NCBI RefSeq assembly: GCF_001645105.1
Contig: NZ_LKEG01000030.1
Span: 176 to 58,726, forward strand
DNA length: 58,551 bases
Reading direction: 5' to 3'
From: Pseudomonas marginalis
Lineage (GTDB): Bacteria; Pseudomonadota; Gammaproteobacteria; Pseudomonadales; Pseudomonadaceae
Positions 33,000-42,747 of this stretch are shown one piece after another. The notes under the pieces were generated by a model that was given only the letters and a program-made list of their open reading frames with translations, was not told the DNA's origin and made no database searches. A program made the translations under genes and the position numbers. Positions within the stretch are counted from its first letter, which is position 1. Each line of letters begins with the position of its first letter.

Positions 33000-34655
33000 T
33001 TACATCGATGGATTGGGGGTGGAGCGGGCGACGAGAGCCTCCACATCAACGCCTCGCGGTAAGGTGCCATACACCCGGCCGGACGATTCGCCCAACCGAC
33101 TGGCGATAAACCCATCACTCACCGCCGCAATCCCCGCCTCGAGCAGCAACTTGGCCTGCAGCGCTACGGCAATGTCCTCGGTGAGCTGCCGCGCGCGGTA
33201 TTGGATGTCCTGGGTGTCCATGAACGCCGACTTCAGCTGTTCGATATGCCGCGCCAACAGCCGGTCGCCATGTCCATCCCCCAACTCCACAAACAGCGCC
33301 TCCAACACACCCGGCTCTTTCGACAACGCCCGCAGCACGTCCAGGCACTGCACATTGCCGGAACCTTCCCACGTCGAATTCACCGGCGCCTCACGGTACA
33401 GACGCGGCAGTATGCTGTCCTCGACATACCCGGCACCGCCCATGCACTCGGCGGCTTCGTTGATCATCGCCGGGGCGCGCTTGCAGATCCAATACTTGCC
33501 CACCGCTGTCACCAGGCGGGAAAACTTGGCTTCCTGCTCATCACCCAGGTGATCCAGCGCCCGGCCCATGCGCAGGCTCAAGGCCAGTGCGGCTTCGCTT
33601 TCCAGCGCCAGGTCGGCCAGCACGTTTTGCATCAGCGGTTGCTCGCTGAGCACGCGGCCACCCACGGAACGATGGGCACAATGATGGCTGGCCTGGGTCA
33701 GCGCCTGGCGCATCAGGGCGCTGGAGCCGACCATGCAATCAAAGCGGGTCATGGCGACCATCTCGATGATGGTCGGCACGCCACGACCTTCCTCGCCGAT
33801 CATCCAGGCCAGGGCGCCACGGAACTCCACTTCGCTGGAGGCATTGGAGCAGTTGCCGAGCTTGTTTTTCAGGCGCTGGATATAGAACTCGTTGCGCGTG
33901 TCATCCGGGCGGTGCCGGGGCAGCAGGAAACAGGTGAGGCCCTTGTCGGTCTGGGCCAGCGTCAGGAAGGCATCGCACATCGGCGCCGAGCAGAACCACT
34001 TGTGGCCCACCAGTTCATACGCCTGGCCGGGGCCGCCCGCGCCTACGGGGTAAGCGCGGGTGGTGTTGGCGCGCACGTCGGTGCCGCCTTGTTTTTCGGT
34101 CATGGCCATGCCGATGGTGGCTCCGGCCTTATGGGCGATGCCGACGTTGCGCGGGTCATAGTCGGTGCTGAGGATTTTCGGCAGCCAGGTCTTCGCAAGG
34201 TCCGGTTGCAGGCGCAGGGCCGGCACGCAGGCGAAGGTCATGGTCAGCGGGCAGCCGGTGCCTGCTTCGGCCTGGCTGTGCAGGTAGGTCATGGCGGCGC
34301 GGGCCACATGGGCGCCGGACTGCGGATGAGCCCACGGCAGCGACGGCAGGCCGTGCTCGACGGCCGTGCGCATCAGCTCGTGGTAAGCCGGGTGAAACTC
34401 CACCAGGTCGATGCGATGGCCATAACGGTCGTGGCTGCTGAACACCGGTTTGTTCTGGTTCGCCAGGAATCCGGCCTCCATCAGCGGCCCGCCGGCCAGC
34501 GCACCATACGCATCAATGCGCGCGTGTGCCCAGCCGGCGCCAAAGCGGCGCGACCATTCCTGCAGGGGCAAATCGATGCGGTACAGGTTGGTGCCGTCCA
34601 GGGACGGGGGCTGGTTGGTGACGTCGTGGGTTTCGGCGAACTGATGCAGGTTCAT
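33000..34655 (-). CDS. aidB: AidB-like acyl-CoA dehydrogenase family protein
   Basis: Flavoprotein of 551 residues matching AidB, an acyl-CoA-dehydrogenase relative of the adaptive response to DNA alkylation that binds DNA and FAD. Family landmarks are GMAMTEKQGGTDVRANTTRAYPVG, HKWFCSAPMCDAFLTLAQTDKG, RLKNKLGNCSNASSEVEF, QPLMQNVLADLALESEAAL, and YVEDSILPRLYREAPVNSTWEGSGNVQCLDVLRAL. ATG 34655 is preceded by AGGAGG. In E. coli aidB is under Ada; I see no Ada box here. The conserved partner PA3972 is similar. Confidence 0.92.
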   Translation of the reverse strand: MNLHQFAETHDVTNQPPSLDGTNLYRIDLPLQEWSRRFGAGWAHARIDAYGALAGGPLMEAGFLANQNKPVFSSHDRYGHRIDLVEFHPAYHELMRTAVEHGLPSLPWAHPQSGAHVARAAMTYLHSQAEAGTGCPLTMTFACVPALRLQPDLAKTWLPKILSTDYDPRNVGIAHKAGATIGMAMTEKQGGTDVRANTTRAYPVGAGGPGQAYELVGHKWFCSAPMCDAFLTLAQTDKGLTCFLLPRHRPDDTRNEFYIQRLKNKLGNCSNASSEVEFRGALAWMIGEEGRGVPTIIEMVAMTRFDCMVGSSALMRQALTQASHHCAHRSVGGRVLSEQPLMQNVLADLALESEAALALSLRMGRALDHLGDEQEAKFSRLVTAVGKYWICKRAPAMINEAAECMGGAGYVEDSILPRLYREAPVNSTWEGSGNVQCLDVLRALSKEPGVLEALFVELGDGHGDRLLARHIEQLKSAFMDTQDIQYRARQLTEDIAVALQAKLLLEAGIAAVSDGFIASRLGESSGRVYGTLPRGVDVEALVARSTPNPSM

Positions 34656-34722
34656 GACGGGCCTCCTGGAAAAGGCCACGTTTATTTGAGGCCTGAATTT
34701 CAGTTAAGCACCGTCATACGCC

Positions 34723-37113
34723 TTAAAACAGTGGCATACCCGCCGAATGTCCGGCGCTTTCGCCCTCTACCGTGCCCAGCAACCGCCGCGCCAACACCGC
34801 CTGCAAGGCCTCGAACCGTACGGGCTTGGCGAGGCGCTCGGAGACGCCGATGCCATGGCAGTGCTCGCGCTCCGACACATTCAGTGAGGTACTCAAGGCG
34901 ATTACCGGCAACTCGCCACAGCCAGGCAGTGCACGGATCTGACAGCACAATGAGAAGCCACCTTCTGGAAGGTCCAACAACACCGCGTCGAAATTCCCAC
35001 CCTGCAAGGCCGCCAGTGCATTCGGCCCACTGTCTACGGTTTTCACCCGATAGCCGAGCTTGAGCAGCATGCCGCGTACCACCAGTTGGCCGACGCTGTT
35101 GTCATCCACCAGCAGCACCGAGCAGTCCTGCGGGGCGCGCTGCTTATCCGGGACGGGGCTGGATTCGGCCGGCAGCGGGCTGACTTTCATTTCCAGCTGG
35201 AAGCGACTGCCTTTGCTCGGTTCGGAATGATGAGTGAGGCGCCCGCCCAGCAACTCGATCAGCTGCCGACAAATGGCCAGGCCGATACCCAGGCCACCGT
35301 ATTCGCGGGTGGTGGAACCATCGAGCTGGAAGAAACGCTGATACAGCGTAGCCTCGTCGAGGAAAGCGAAGCCAATACCGGTGTCGGTGACGATAAAGCT
35401 CAGGCGCAAGCCACCGTCACTGTGGGGCACGCCGACCACCCGCAGGCGAACCGAGCCTTCGTGGGTGAACTTGAACGCGTTATCGAGCAGGCAATCGAGG
35501 CATTGCAGCAGTTTGTCGGCGTCACCCAGCACACGGTCCGGCAGTTCGTCCGCCACGTCGATGGAAAACGCCAGGCCTTTGCTCTGTGCACTGGCGCTGA
35601 ACTGCTGGCGCAAGGTGTCGAGCGTACCGCGCAGGCTGAACACCTGGGGCTGGGCATTCAGGCGTCCGGCCTGCAATTCGGTCAGGGTGAGAATGCCGTT
35701 GACCATGCGCATCATGTCTCGCGCCGAACCGGCTGCGGTTTGCTGGTACTGCGCCAGGTCCGCGTCCAGGGGCACGGTTTGCATCAGCTCAAGGGAGCCA
35801 ATCACACCGTTCATGGGGGTGCGCAGTTCGTGGGTCAGGGTGGCGAGGAATTCATCCTTGAGCCGGTTGCTGCGGGCCAGTTGCGCGTTGAGCACCTCGA
35901 GCTTCTGGCTGGCATCGAAGAGGATCTGCGCCTGTTGTTCGCGCATGGCGTTGATGCGGTCGGCCAGGGCCAGGGACAAAAGCGCCACTTCAATGGCGGA
36001 GCCGATCTGGCTGGCGTACATAGTCAGGAACACATTGGGCAGGTAGCCCAGCACCATCAGGGTATTCACCACCCCACCCAGCAGGAACGCCGACCAGGCG
36101 ATGATGAAATAGCGCGCCACCCGCTGGCCGCAATACCAGGCCTTGATGGCGGCGACAAAGATGGTCACGGTAAACACCAATGCCAAACCGGTGGCCAGGC
36201 GCAGCGCCAGGGCGTAGCTGGTCATCAACGACAACAGCATCACTACGCCACCACCCGCCACCAGCGCCAGCAGCAGACGGTTGATCCAGCGGCTGTGCTG
36301 GGCGGTGTGCAAAAAGCTGCGAGCAAACAGGCTGCCGAAGAGCGCTGCCGCAACGATCAGGAACGGCGTCGCGGCATTAGCCCACCAGGGGTTGTTCGGC
36401 CAGAAATACTCCACCGCCGCGCCATTCACCGACAGCTGATACATGCCGAACGAAGCGATATACAAGATGTAATAAAGGTAGCTGGTGTCGCGCACGCTGA
36501 GGTAGATGAACAGGTTGTAGACCAGCATCCCCAGCAACACGCCATAGATCAGGCCCAACACATACAGGCGCAGCGGTTGTTGTTCCAGGTAGGCCGTGCT
36601 GGACCAGAGCGTCAATGGCGCCTGGATCGAACCCTCGCTTTGCAGGCGCAGGTAGACGGTTTTTGTCTCGCCCGGCGTGAAGTCGACCTTGAACAGGTAG
36701 TTGTTCTGGCGAATCTCACGGGCGGAAAACGGCAGCGCATCCCCCGTGCGCCCGGCCAGGCGGTAGGTGCCGGCGCTGTCGGGCAGGTAGAGGTCGAGGT
36801 GGTCGAGCGGCGGGTACGCCAGCTCCAGCAACCAAGTGCGTTGCACGTCGGGGTTTTGGGCCAGGTAATGCAGATTGACCTTCAGCCAGAACACCGAGCG
36901 CGAGTAGCCGGCGTTGAGCGTGTCTTTATCGTGGCGTTTGAACTGCGTGGCGGCGGAAGGCGCGCTGACGTCGGCAATCGTGAGGGCGTCGGTCGGGTCT
37001 TCGAGCACTTGCATGGCTCGGCCCAGCGGCAGGCTTCGCGTGTCCTGGTTGAACTCGATGGCGCTGGCGAGCATCGGCAGCCCGCACAACAATAAAATCA
37101 GCAAATAGCGCAT
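34723..37113 (-). CDS. ladS: LadS hybrid sensor kinase
   Basis: Hybrid histidine kinase of 796 residues that in P. aeruginosa feeds phosphate into the GacS/GacA-Rsm pathway and favours biofilm over acute virulence. Order: signal peptide (1-18), periplasmic 7TMR-DISMED2 domain (about 25-170), seven membrane segments (about 180-385), HisKA with His428 (EFLATLTHELRTPMNG), ATPase with Asn545, DTGIGF and GGLGIGLAICRQ, and a receiver with Asp670/671, acceptor Asp714 and Lys763. Length, architecture and the neighbour thiD fit LadS (PA3974). The receiver reads LLDLPEGG where most read MDxxMP. The 277-base gap upstream holds the two divergent promoters and a TAGCC/GGCTA hairpin near 37215-37231. Confidence 0.92.
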   Translation of the reverse strand: MRYLLILLLCGLPMLASAIEFNQDTRSLPLGRAMQVLEDPTDALTIADVSAPSAATQFKRHDKDTLNAGYSRSVFWLKVNLHYLAQNPDVQRTWLLELAYPPLDHLDLYLPDSAGTYRLAGRTGDALPFSAREIRQNNYLFKVDFTPGETKTVYLRLQSEGSIQAPLTLWSSTAYLEQQPLRLYVLGLIYGVLLGMLVYNLFIYLSVRDTSYLYYILYIASFGMYQLSVNGAAVEYFWPNNPWWANAATPFLIVAAALFGSLFARSFLHTAQHSRWINRLLLALVAGGGVVMLLSLMTSYALALRLATGLALVFTVTIFVAAIKAWYCGQRVARYFIIAWSAFLLGGVVNTLMVLGYLPNVFLTMYASQIGSAIEVALLSLALADRINAMREQQAQILFDASQKLEVLNAQLARSNRLKDEFLATLTHELRTPMNGVIGSLELMQTVPLDADLAQYQQTAAGSARDMMRMVNGILTLTELQAGRLNAQPQVFSLRGTLDTLRQQFSASAQSKGLAFSIDVADELPDRVLGDADKLLQCLDCLLDNAFKFTHEGSVRLRVVGVPHSDGGLRLSFIVTDTGIGFAFLDEATLYQRFFQLDGSTTREYGGLGIGLAICRQLIELLGGRLTHHSEPSKGSRFQLEMKVSPLPAESSPVPDKQRAPQDCSVLLVDDNSVGQLVVRGMLLKLGYRVKTVDSGPNALAALQGGNFDAVLLDLPEGGFSLCCQIRALPGCGELPVIALSTSLNVSEREHCHGIGVSERLAKPVRFEALQAVLARRLLGTVEGESAGHSAGMPLF

Positions 37114-37390
37114 AGAGCCCCAGCGTGGCCTGTCCGGTTATGTCAAAAAGCCCCCCCATTCCTTTTGAGATGACGTACACCGGTCATACAGTTAGTCGTT
37201 TGGATCCACTCTAGCATAGCCATTAAAGGCTATTGGACACCATTGAAATAATTTTTTGAAAGGCTCTAGAACAAGCGTCCCAGACGGTTTTAACGGCCAG
37301 CACCGTGCCAAAAAAGCGCGGTAATCCGGACAAAATTCAACCATCGCCAGACGGCCCCGCCAAAAGCGTTTGGTGGTAAGCTCGCGCACC

Positions 37391-38188
37391 ATGAATACCT
37401 ACAGCTCTCGCCCCGTTGTCCTCTGTCTCTCCGGCCATGATCCCAGTGGTGGCGCCGGCTTGCAGGCAGATATCGAAGCCCTGCTCGCCCAGGGTTGCCA
37501 TGCGGCCCCGGCCGTCACCGCCCTGACCGTGCAGAACACCGTCAATGTCAGCGATTTCCGCGTGCTCGACCGCGAGTGGGTACTGGCCCAGGCCAATGCC
37601 GTGCTCAGCGACTCGGACGTGGCGGCGGTCAAGCTGGGCATGCTCGGCTCCACCGCGATGGTCGACACCGTGGTCGAGCTGCTGCAGGCGCATCCGCATC
37701 TGCCGGTGGTATGCGACCCGGTGCTGCGTGCCGGCGGCGGCGGCAGCCTGGGCAAGGACGAAGTCGGCTATGCGATGCGCGAGCGGCTGTTACCGCTGTC
37801 GCTGATCGCCACGCCGAACCTGCCCGAAGCGCGCATCCTCGCTGAACTGCCTGAAGGCACCGCGGACGAATGCGCCGAGAAGCTGCTGCCGTATATCAAG
37901 CACCTGCTGATCACCGGCGGCCACGGCGACGAGCACGAAGTGCACAACCGCTTATACAGCCGCGACGGCACGCGCCAGACCTTTACCTGCCAGCGCCTGC
38001 CCGGCAGCTATCATGGTTCGGGCTGCACGCTGGCCAGTGCATTGGCTGGTCGGATTGCCCACGGCGAAGGCTTGGTCAGCGCCGTGCAATCGGCACTCAA
38101 CTACACTTGGCGCACCCTGCGTGACGCTGAACAACTCGGCCAGGGCCAGTTTGTACCGCGCCGGTTGCCGCTGGATTTCTGCTCTTAA
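37391..38188 (+). CDS. thiD: Hydroxymethylpyrimidine/phosphomethylpyrimidine kinase
   Basis: Phosphorylates HMP and HMP-P to HMP-PP for thiamine synthesis. The 265-residue ribokinase-fold protein has the substrate block LCLSGHDPSGGAGLQADIEAL (about 10-30), AVKLGMLGS, PVVCDPVLRAGGGGSLG and the anion hole GSYHGSGCTLASALAG. ATG 37391 is preferred over GTG/other codons 21 bases upstream. It is followed by thiE after 18 bases and hemL after another 11, so the three form an operon. No TPP riboswitch was recognised upstream. Confidence 0.95.
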   Translation: MNTYSSRPVVLCLSGHDPSGGAGLQADIEALLAQGCHAAPAVTALTVQNTVNVSDFRVLDREWVLAQANAVLSDSDVAAVKLGMLGSTAMVDTVVELLQAHPHLPVVCDPVLRAGGGGSLGKDEVGYAMRERLLPLSLIATPNLPEARILAELPEGTADECAEKLLPYIKHLLITGGHGDEHEVHNRLYSRDGTRQTFTCQRLPGSYHGSGCTLASALAGRIAHGEGLVSAVQSALNYTWRTLRDAEQLGQGQFVPRRLPLDFCS

Positions 38189-38206
38189 AAGCACGAGGCC
38201 TGCCTG

Positions 38207-38836
38207 ATGAAACTACGTGGCCTTTACGCCATTACCGACAGCCAACTGTTGGCCGGCAAATTCCTCGCCTACGTCGAAGCGGCGTTGGACGGTGGCGTGA
38301 CCCTGCTGCAGTACCGCGACAAAAGCAGCGACGAAGCCCGCCGCCTGCGCGAAGCCGAAAAGCTGCGGGAGCTGTGCTCGCGCTACAAGACCCAACTGAT
38401 CATCAACGACGACGCTGAACTGGCCGCGCGCCTCGGCGTCGGCGTGCACCTGGGCCAGACCGACGGCCCACTGACCCCGGCCCGCGCACTGCTGGGCTCC
38501 AAAGCCATTATCGGCTCGACCTGCCACAGCCAGATCGAACTGGCCGAGCAGGCCGCCAAGGAAGGCGCCAGCTACGTCGCCTTCGGCCGCTTCTTCAATT
38601 CCAACACCAAGCCCGGCGCTCCGGCTGCCACGGTCGAGATGCTGGCCCAGGCCCGTGCGCGCGTGCAGCTGCCAATCTGCGTAATCGGCGGCATCACCCT
38701 GGAGAACGCCGAACCGCTGGTGGCGCACGGCGCCGACTTGCTGGCGGTGGTGCACGGCCTGTTTGGCGCCGACAGTACGCAGGAAGTCACGCGCCGCGCT
38801 CGCGCGTTCAACGATCTGCTTAAAATTTCAGTTTAG
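38207..38836 (+). CDS. thiE: Thiamine-phosphate synthase
   Basis: Joins HMP-PP and thiazole phosphate to thiamine phosphate. The 209-residue TIM barrel carries [21 protein letters not shown] (pyrophosphate site, about 26-45), [26 protein letters not shown] (metal aspartates), [16 protein letters not shown], the [13 protein letters not shown] loop, and [25 protein letters not shown] at the end. The length is typical. It is the second gene of thiD-thiE-hemL. Confidence 0.95.
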   Translation: MKLRGLYAITDSQLLAGKFLAYVEAALDGGVTLLQYRDKSSDEARRLREAEKLRELCSRYKTQLIINDDAELAARLGVGVHLGQTDGPLTPARALLGSKAIIGSTCHSQIELAEQAAKEGASYVAFGRFFNSNTKPGAPAATVEMLAQARARVQLPICVIGGITLENAEPLVAHGADLLAVVHGLFGADSTQEVTRRARAFNDLLKISV

Positions 38837-38847
38837 AGAGCCCCCTC

Positions 38848-40131
38848 ATGTCCCGTTCCGAAACGCTGTTTGCCAATGCCCAGAAACACATCCCCGGCGG
38901 TGTGAACTCCCCCGTGCGTGCGTTCAAGAGCGTCGGCGGCACGCCACTGTTCTTCAAGCATGCCGAAGGCGCCTACGTCACCGACGAAGATGACAAACGC
39001 TACGTCGACTACGTCGGTTCCTGGGGCCCGATGATCCTCGGCCACAGCCACCCGGACGTGCTGGACGCGGTGCGCAAGCAGCTGGAACACGGCCTGTCGT
39101 ACGGTGCGCCGACCGCCATGGAAACCGAAATGGCGGACTTGGTGTGCGCCATCGTGCCGTCGATGGAAATGGTGCGCATGGTCAGCTCCGGCACCGAAGC
39201 CACCATGAGCGCGATCCGCCTGGCCCGTGGTTTCACCGGCCGCGACAGCATCATCAAGTTCGAAGGCTGCTACCACGGTCACTCCGACAGCCTGTTGGTG
39301 AAAGCCGGCTCCGGCCTACTGACCCAGGGCGTGCCGAGCTCGGCCGGTGTCCCGGCGGCGTTTGCCAAACACACCCTGACCCTGCCGTTCAACGACATCG
39401 CCGCTGTCGAGCAGATGCTCAATGAAGTGGGCCAGGACGTGGCGTGCATAATCGTTGAGCCGGTGGCCGGCAATATGAACTGCGTACCGCCGGCGCCGGG
39501 TTTCCTCGAAGGCCTGCGCGAGCAGTGCGACAAGCACGGCGTGGTGCTGATTTTCGACGAAGTGATGACCGGTTTCCGTGTCGCCCTCGGCGGTGCCCAG
39601 GCTCACTACGGCGTCACGCCGGACCTGAGCACCTTCGGCAAGATCATCGGCGGCGGCATGCCAGTGGGCTGCTTCGGCGGTAAACGCGAGATCATGCAGC
39701 ACATCGCGCCGCTGGGCCCGGTGTACCAGGCCGGCACCTTGTCCGGTAACCCGCTGGCGATGGCCGCCGGCCTGACCACCCTGCGCCTGATCAGCCGTCC
39801 AGGCTTCCACGCCGAGCTGACCGACTACACCACGCGCTTGCTCGACGGCCTGCAACAGCGCGCCGATGCCGCCGGTATCCCCTTTGTTACCACCCAGGCG
39901 GGCGGTATGTTCGGCCTGTACTTCAGCGGTGCCGACGATATCGTCACCTTTGATGACGTGATGGGCAGCGATGCCGACCTGTTCAAACGCTTCTTCCACC
40001 TGATGCTGGAAGGCGGCGTGTACCTGGCGCCGAGCGCCTTCGAGGCCGGCTTCACCTCAATCGCCCATGGCGACGCCGAGCTGAAACTGACCCTCGACGC
40101 CGCTGAACGCGCCTTCGCCGCACTGAAATAA
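38848..40131 (+). CDS. hemL: Glutamate-1-semialdehyde 2,1-aminomutase
   Basis: PLP enzyme that forms 5-aminolevulinate from glutamate-1-semialdehyde in tetrapyrrole synthesis. The 427-residue protein has [37 protein letters not shown] (PLP phosphate site), [33 protein letters not shown] with the PLP aspartate, and the Schiff-base lysine Lys265 in [14 protein letters not shown]. Full length. Last gene of thiD-thiE-hemL, closed by the terminator at 40142-40173. Confidence 0.97.
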   Translation: MSRSETLFANAQKHIPGGVNSPVRAFKSVGGTPLFFKHAEGAYVTDEDDKRYVDYVGSWGPMILGHSHPDVLDAVRKQLEHGLSYGAPTAMETEMADLVCAIVPSMEMVRMVSSGTEATMSAIRLARGFTGRDSIIKFEGCYHGHSDSLLVKAGSGLLTQGVPSSAGVPAAFAKHTLTLPFNDIAAVEQMLNEVGQDVACIIVEPVAGNMNCVPPAPGFLEGLREQCDKHGVVLIFDEVMTGFRVALGGAQAHYGVTPDLSTFGKIIGGGMPVGCFGGKREIMQHIAPLGPVYQAGTLSGNPLAMAAGLTTLRLISRPGFHAELTDYTTRLLDGLQQRADAAGIPFVTTQAGGMFGLYFSGADDIVTFDDVMGSDADLFKRFFHLMLEGGVYLAPSAFEAGFTSIAHGDAELKLTLDAAERAFAALK

Positions 40132-40141
40132 TTGGCCGCAA

Positions 40142-40173
40142 AAATCAGACACCGCCCAAACGGTGTCTGATTT
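40142..40173 (+). terminator. Rho-independent terminator after hemL
   Basis: AAATCAGACACCG pairs with CGGTGTCTGATTT around a CCCAAA loop, giving a 13-pair stem 10 bases after the hemL stop. The A-rich left and T-rich right flanks allow it to work in both directions. Confidence 0.85.
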
Positions 40174-40268
40174 GCTACTTTGCCTACAGAGCTTTCCGAG
40201 TTTTTTCGAGAAATTACCTGCAATCCGGCAGATAACTTGCCCAACCAGCAGAAAAACGAGTAAAGACT

Positions 40269-40298
40269 TTGTAAGCAGAGGCCTGCTTATTTCATAAT
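40269..40298 (+). promoter_or_regulatory. Candidate sigma-70 promoter for SEL1 gene
   Basis: TTGTAA and CATAAT are separated by 18 bases, 59 bases before the SEL1-protein start and after the hemL terminator. Position and spacing are good; the boxes are moderate matches. Confidence 0.4.
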
Positions 40299-40356
40299 GC
40301 GCGCTTATTGGATCCCACGAGGGTCCGCGTGCCCCGTCAGAGGTAAGTCGATTCCC

Positions 40357-40911
40357 ATGAAACGCACCGGCCGCACCCTGGTTCTGGGCTGCCTGTTGCT
40401 CCTTCAGCCGCTGCTGGCACATGCACAAGCAGGCGGCAACTCGTTGTTAATCCCAGCGATGGGTCGCTGCACCCTCAATACCCAGCCAGACAGCCAGGCC
40501 GAATCCCTGAGCGCGTGCCAGAAACAGGCTGACGGCGGGGATGCGCAAGCGCAATACGAGTTGGGCGAGTACTTCCACGACAGCAAAAACCCTGCACGCG
40601 ACCTCAACAAAGCCTTGAGCTACTTCGAGAAAGCGTCGTTGCAGGGCCATGCGCAAGCGCAATTCGAGCTGGGTAACATGTTCTTCAAAGGCGAAGGCGT
40701 ACCGGCCAATAACGTCCAAGCGTATATCGTGCTGAAAATGGCGGCGGTCAACGGTGCGGAAGATGCGCTGGATACGGCCGACGAAGTGGCCGAGCACATG
40801 CAGCGCGATGAACTCGAAGTGGCGACCCAGGTACTCGGCCAGATTTTCCGTAATTACCTGCAAGAACTGCAGAGCGCGGATGGGCGTTCGCCCTTCTCCC
40901 CCCTGCCCTGA
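40357..40911 (+). CDS. SEL1/TPR-repeat exported protein
   Basis: A 184-residue protein with a signal peptide (MKRTGRTLVLGCLLLLQPLLAHAQA) and SEL1-like repeats at about 58-125 (GDAQAQYELGEYFHDSKN, then GHAQAQFELGNMFFKGEGV). Such helical repeats mediate protein contacts, often in envelope processes. The chosen ATG 40357 fits the signal peptide. In the related P. aeruginosa order an equivalent gene lies between hemL and miaB. Here a five-gene cassette follows it, with only three bases between the convergent stops. Confidence 0.85.
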   Translation: MKRTGRTLVLGCLLLLQPLLAHAQAGGNSLLIPAMGRCTLNTQPDSQAESLSACQKQADGGDAQAQYELGEYFHDSKNPARDLNKALSYFEKASLQGHAQAQFELGNMFFKGEGVPANNVQAYIVLKMAAVNGAEDALDTADEVAEHMQRDELEVATQVLGQIFRNYLQELQSADGRSPFSPLP

Positions 40912-40914
40912 TTA

Positions 40915-42027
40915 TCAAGGCGACAACAGATACCCCTGCCGGTAAGCCTTCGTGCCTGCGACATGGGCAATCGTCATACCCGCAGTCGCCATTCGCCGCA
41001 CGGACCTGACATACAAAAGCCCTTCACGCCTGCACGCAATGGGCGTCACGCGGTCGGTGATCGGATCGATAATCTCCGCCAGGACTTGCCCCGCCGCCAG
41101 GTAATCCCCCACCTTCGCGCAAAACACGATCAAGCCTCCCACCGGGCTCATCACCGGCTCAACGCCCGCCAGCGGTGTGGGCGGGCTGAGCAATGGCGGT
41201 AGCTGCGGCGCCTGGCCATCAATGGCACCGCGCTGAATCAGGTAGTTGATCAACGCCTGACAATCCTGACGCGCCAGCCCGTGGTCCACATCGGCAACAC
41301 CGCGTAATTCCAAGGTCACGGCGAACCCTGGCTCCGCAAAGCGCCCGGCAAAACGCGCCTGCATCTGCGCCCAAAACAACGTAAAGCACTCATCGAACGA
41401 TTGCCCACCGGCTTCTTTTGCCAGAAAGCAGGCTCTAGCCCCCAGGTAGCGGGCCAAGGGCTCCACCTGTGGCCAGAAATCCGGTGAAAGATACAAGTGC
41501 TGTACGGCTTCGAAATCACAATGCAGGTCCAGCACGATATCGGCGTCACAGGCTAGCGCCTGCAGGGCCAAGCGCATGGATTGCAATGACGTCGCCGGCA
41601 CTTGGCGGGTAAGCGTCTGCCTCAGGACCGAACGGATCAATTGCAGATTGCCGGCTGGCTCATCAGTCAACAGGCTTTGCACGCAATCACCGACCTGCTG
41701 GCTGACATCCACGAAGAACCGATTGAAGTTCTCCCGGCTGTCGTTATCGAAGCGTCCCTGCGGTACGTCCATCAACACTTGCTCCAACCCCAGCGGGTTG
41801 GCTATCGGCACCAGTACGACCGACCAGCGCAACAACCCGGCCGCCTCCAGATACGCGAGCTGCTGCTTGAGGTGCGATAAAACCAGCATCCCCGGCAGTT
41901 CATCGGCGTGCAGCGCCGCCTGGAGGTAGACCTTGCCCGCCGCATGGAGGGGGCCGTAATGAAAGCTATGGATCTGCCGCGCCGTACCCGGCACAGCCGC
42001 CAGTAATGCGTGCACTTGAGTCTGCAT
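40915..42027 (-). CDS. Aspartoacylase/AstE-family hydrolase (M14-like)
   Basis: Zinc-dependent amide hydrolase of 370 residues. Likely zinc ligands are His40 and Glu43 (ALHADELPG) and His169 (IVLDLHCDF); ENFNRFF (about 99-105) is the substrate-binding region of this family. A lipoyl-like barrel (about 300-340; GGLIVFCAKVGDYLAAGQVLAEI) ends the protein, as in several AstE/AspA relatives. The family removes succinyl, acetyl or acyl groups from amino-acid amines, for example in ectoine and arginine breakdown. It is the last gene of the minus-strand cassette, nine bases after the second permease. The natural substrate is unknown. Confidence 0.82.
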   Translation of the reverse strand: MQTQVHALLAAVPGTARQIHSFHYGPLHAAGKVYLQAALHADELPGMLVLSHLKQQLAYLEAAGLLRWSVVLVPIANPLGLEQVLMDVPQGRFDNDSRENFNRFFVDVSQQVGDCVQSLLTDEPAGNLQLIRSVLRQTLTRQVPATSLQSMRLALQALACDADIVLDLHCDFEAVQHLYLSPDFWPQVEPLARYLGARACFLAKEAGGQSFDECFTLFWAQMQARFAGRFAEPGFAVTLELRGVADVDHGLARQDCQALINYLIQRGAIDGQAPQLPPLLSPPTPLAGVEPVMSPVGGLIVFCAKVGDYLAAGQVLAEIIDPITDRVTPIACRREGLLYVRSVRRMATAGMTIAHVAGTKAYRQGYLLSP

Positions 42028-42036
42028 ATCGGTCCC

Positions 42037-42747
42037 CTATCGGCCGGGATCAAGAAAGCGCAGCCAACGCCGTTCAGCCAGGCGGAACAGACCGACCAAG
42101 GCAAAGGTGATGCACAGGTAAAGGGCTGCGGCGAGGCCAAATGATTGGAAGGTCAGGAAGGTAGCGGCGTTGGCATCCCGGGCCACTTTGAGGATGTCCG
42201 GCACCGTGGCCGTGAACGCCAACGTGGTGGAATGCAGCATGAAGATCACTTCATTGCTGTAATACGGCAATGAGCGGCGCAAGGCCGAGGGCATGATCAG
42301 GTGGACATAGAGCTTCCAGCCGTCAAACCCCAGGGATCGCGCGGCCTCGATTTCACCGCGCGGCATCGCACGAATGGCGCCCGCCAGTATTTCCGTGGTG
42401 TAGGCGCCGGTGTTAAGGGCGAACGCCAGCAGCGTGCAGTTCAGTGCTTCGCGGAAAAAACCATCCAGCAGCGGCTGCTCACGCACCGCGGCAATACTGT
42501 AGATACCGGTGTAGAAGATCAGCAACTGGATATACAGCGGCGTGCCGCGAAACAGGTAGGTAAAGCTTTGTACCGGCCAGCGCAGCCAACGCCGGGACGA
42601 CACCCTGGCAATGGACAACGGCAATGCCAGCAGCAGGCCGAAACACAGCGAGGCACTGGTCAGCCACAAGGTCATGGCCAGGCCGGTCAATTGTTGACCG
42701 TCGGAATAGAGGAATGGTCGCCAGTATTCCTGGATCAGCTCAATCAT
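42037..42747 (-). CDS. Polar-amino-acid ABC transporter permease (HisM-like)
   Basis: Inner-membrane permease of 236 residues with about five membrane segments. The first segment region (LTGLAMTLWLTSASLCFGLLLALP) and the EAA loop (EIEAARSLGFDGWKLYVHLIMPSALRRSLP, about 130-160) are typical of the HisM/ArtM class. YLFRGTPLYIQLLIFYTG is the conserved region before it. Start and stop of the two permease genes overlap by one base at 42747. It should pair with the HisQ-like protein as a heterodimer. No ATP-binding gene is present in the cassette. Confidence 0.92.
   Translation of the reverse strand: MIELIQEYWRPFLYSDGQQLTGLAMTLWLTSASLCFGLLLALPLSIARVSSRRWLRWPVQSFTYLFRGTPLYIQLLIFYTGIYSIAAVREQPLLDGFFREALNCTLLAFALNTGAYTTEILAGAIRAMPRGEIEAARSLGFDGWKLYVHLIMPSALRRSLPYYSNEVIFMLHSTTLAFTATVPDILKVARDANAATFLTFQSFGLAAALYLCITFALVGLFRLAERRWLRFLDPGR

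Noticed and set aside
33201..35063. 620-codon plus-strand frame opposite aidB and ladS
   Set aside because: It spans two well-supported genes in antisense and has composition typical of shadow frames.
37114..37390. TPP riboswitch upstream of thiD
   Set aside because: The conserved CTGAGA and ACCTGA-type elements of the thi box are not found; only a small hairpin is present.
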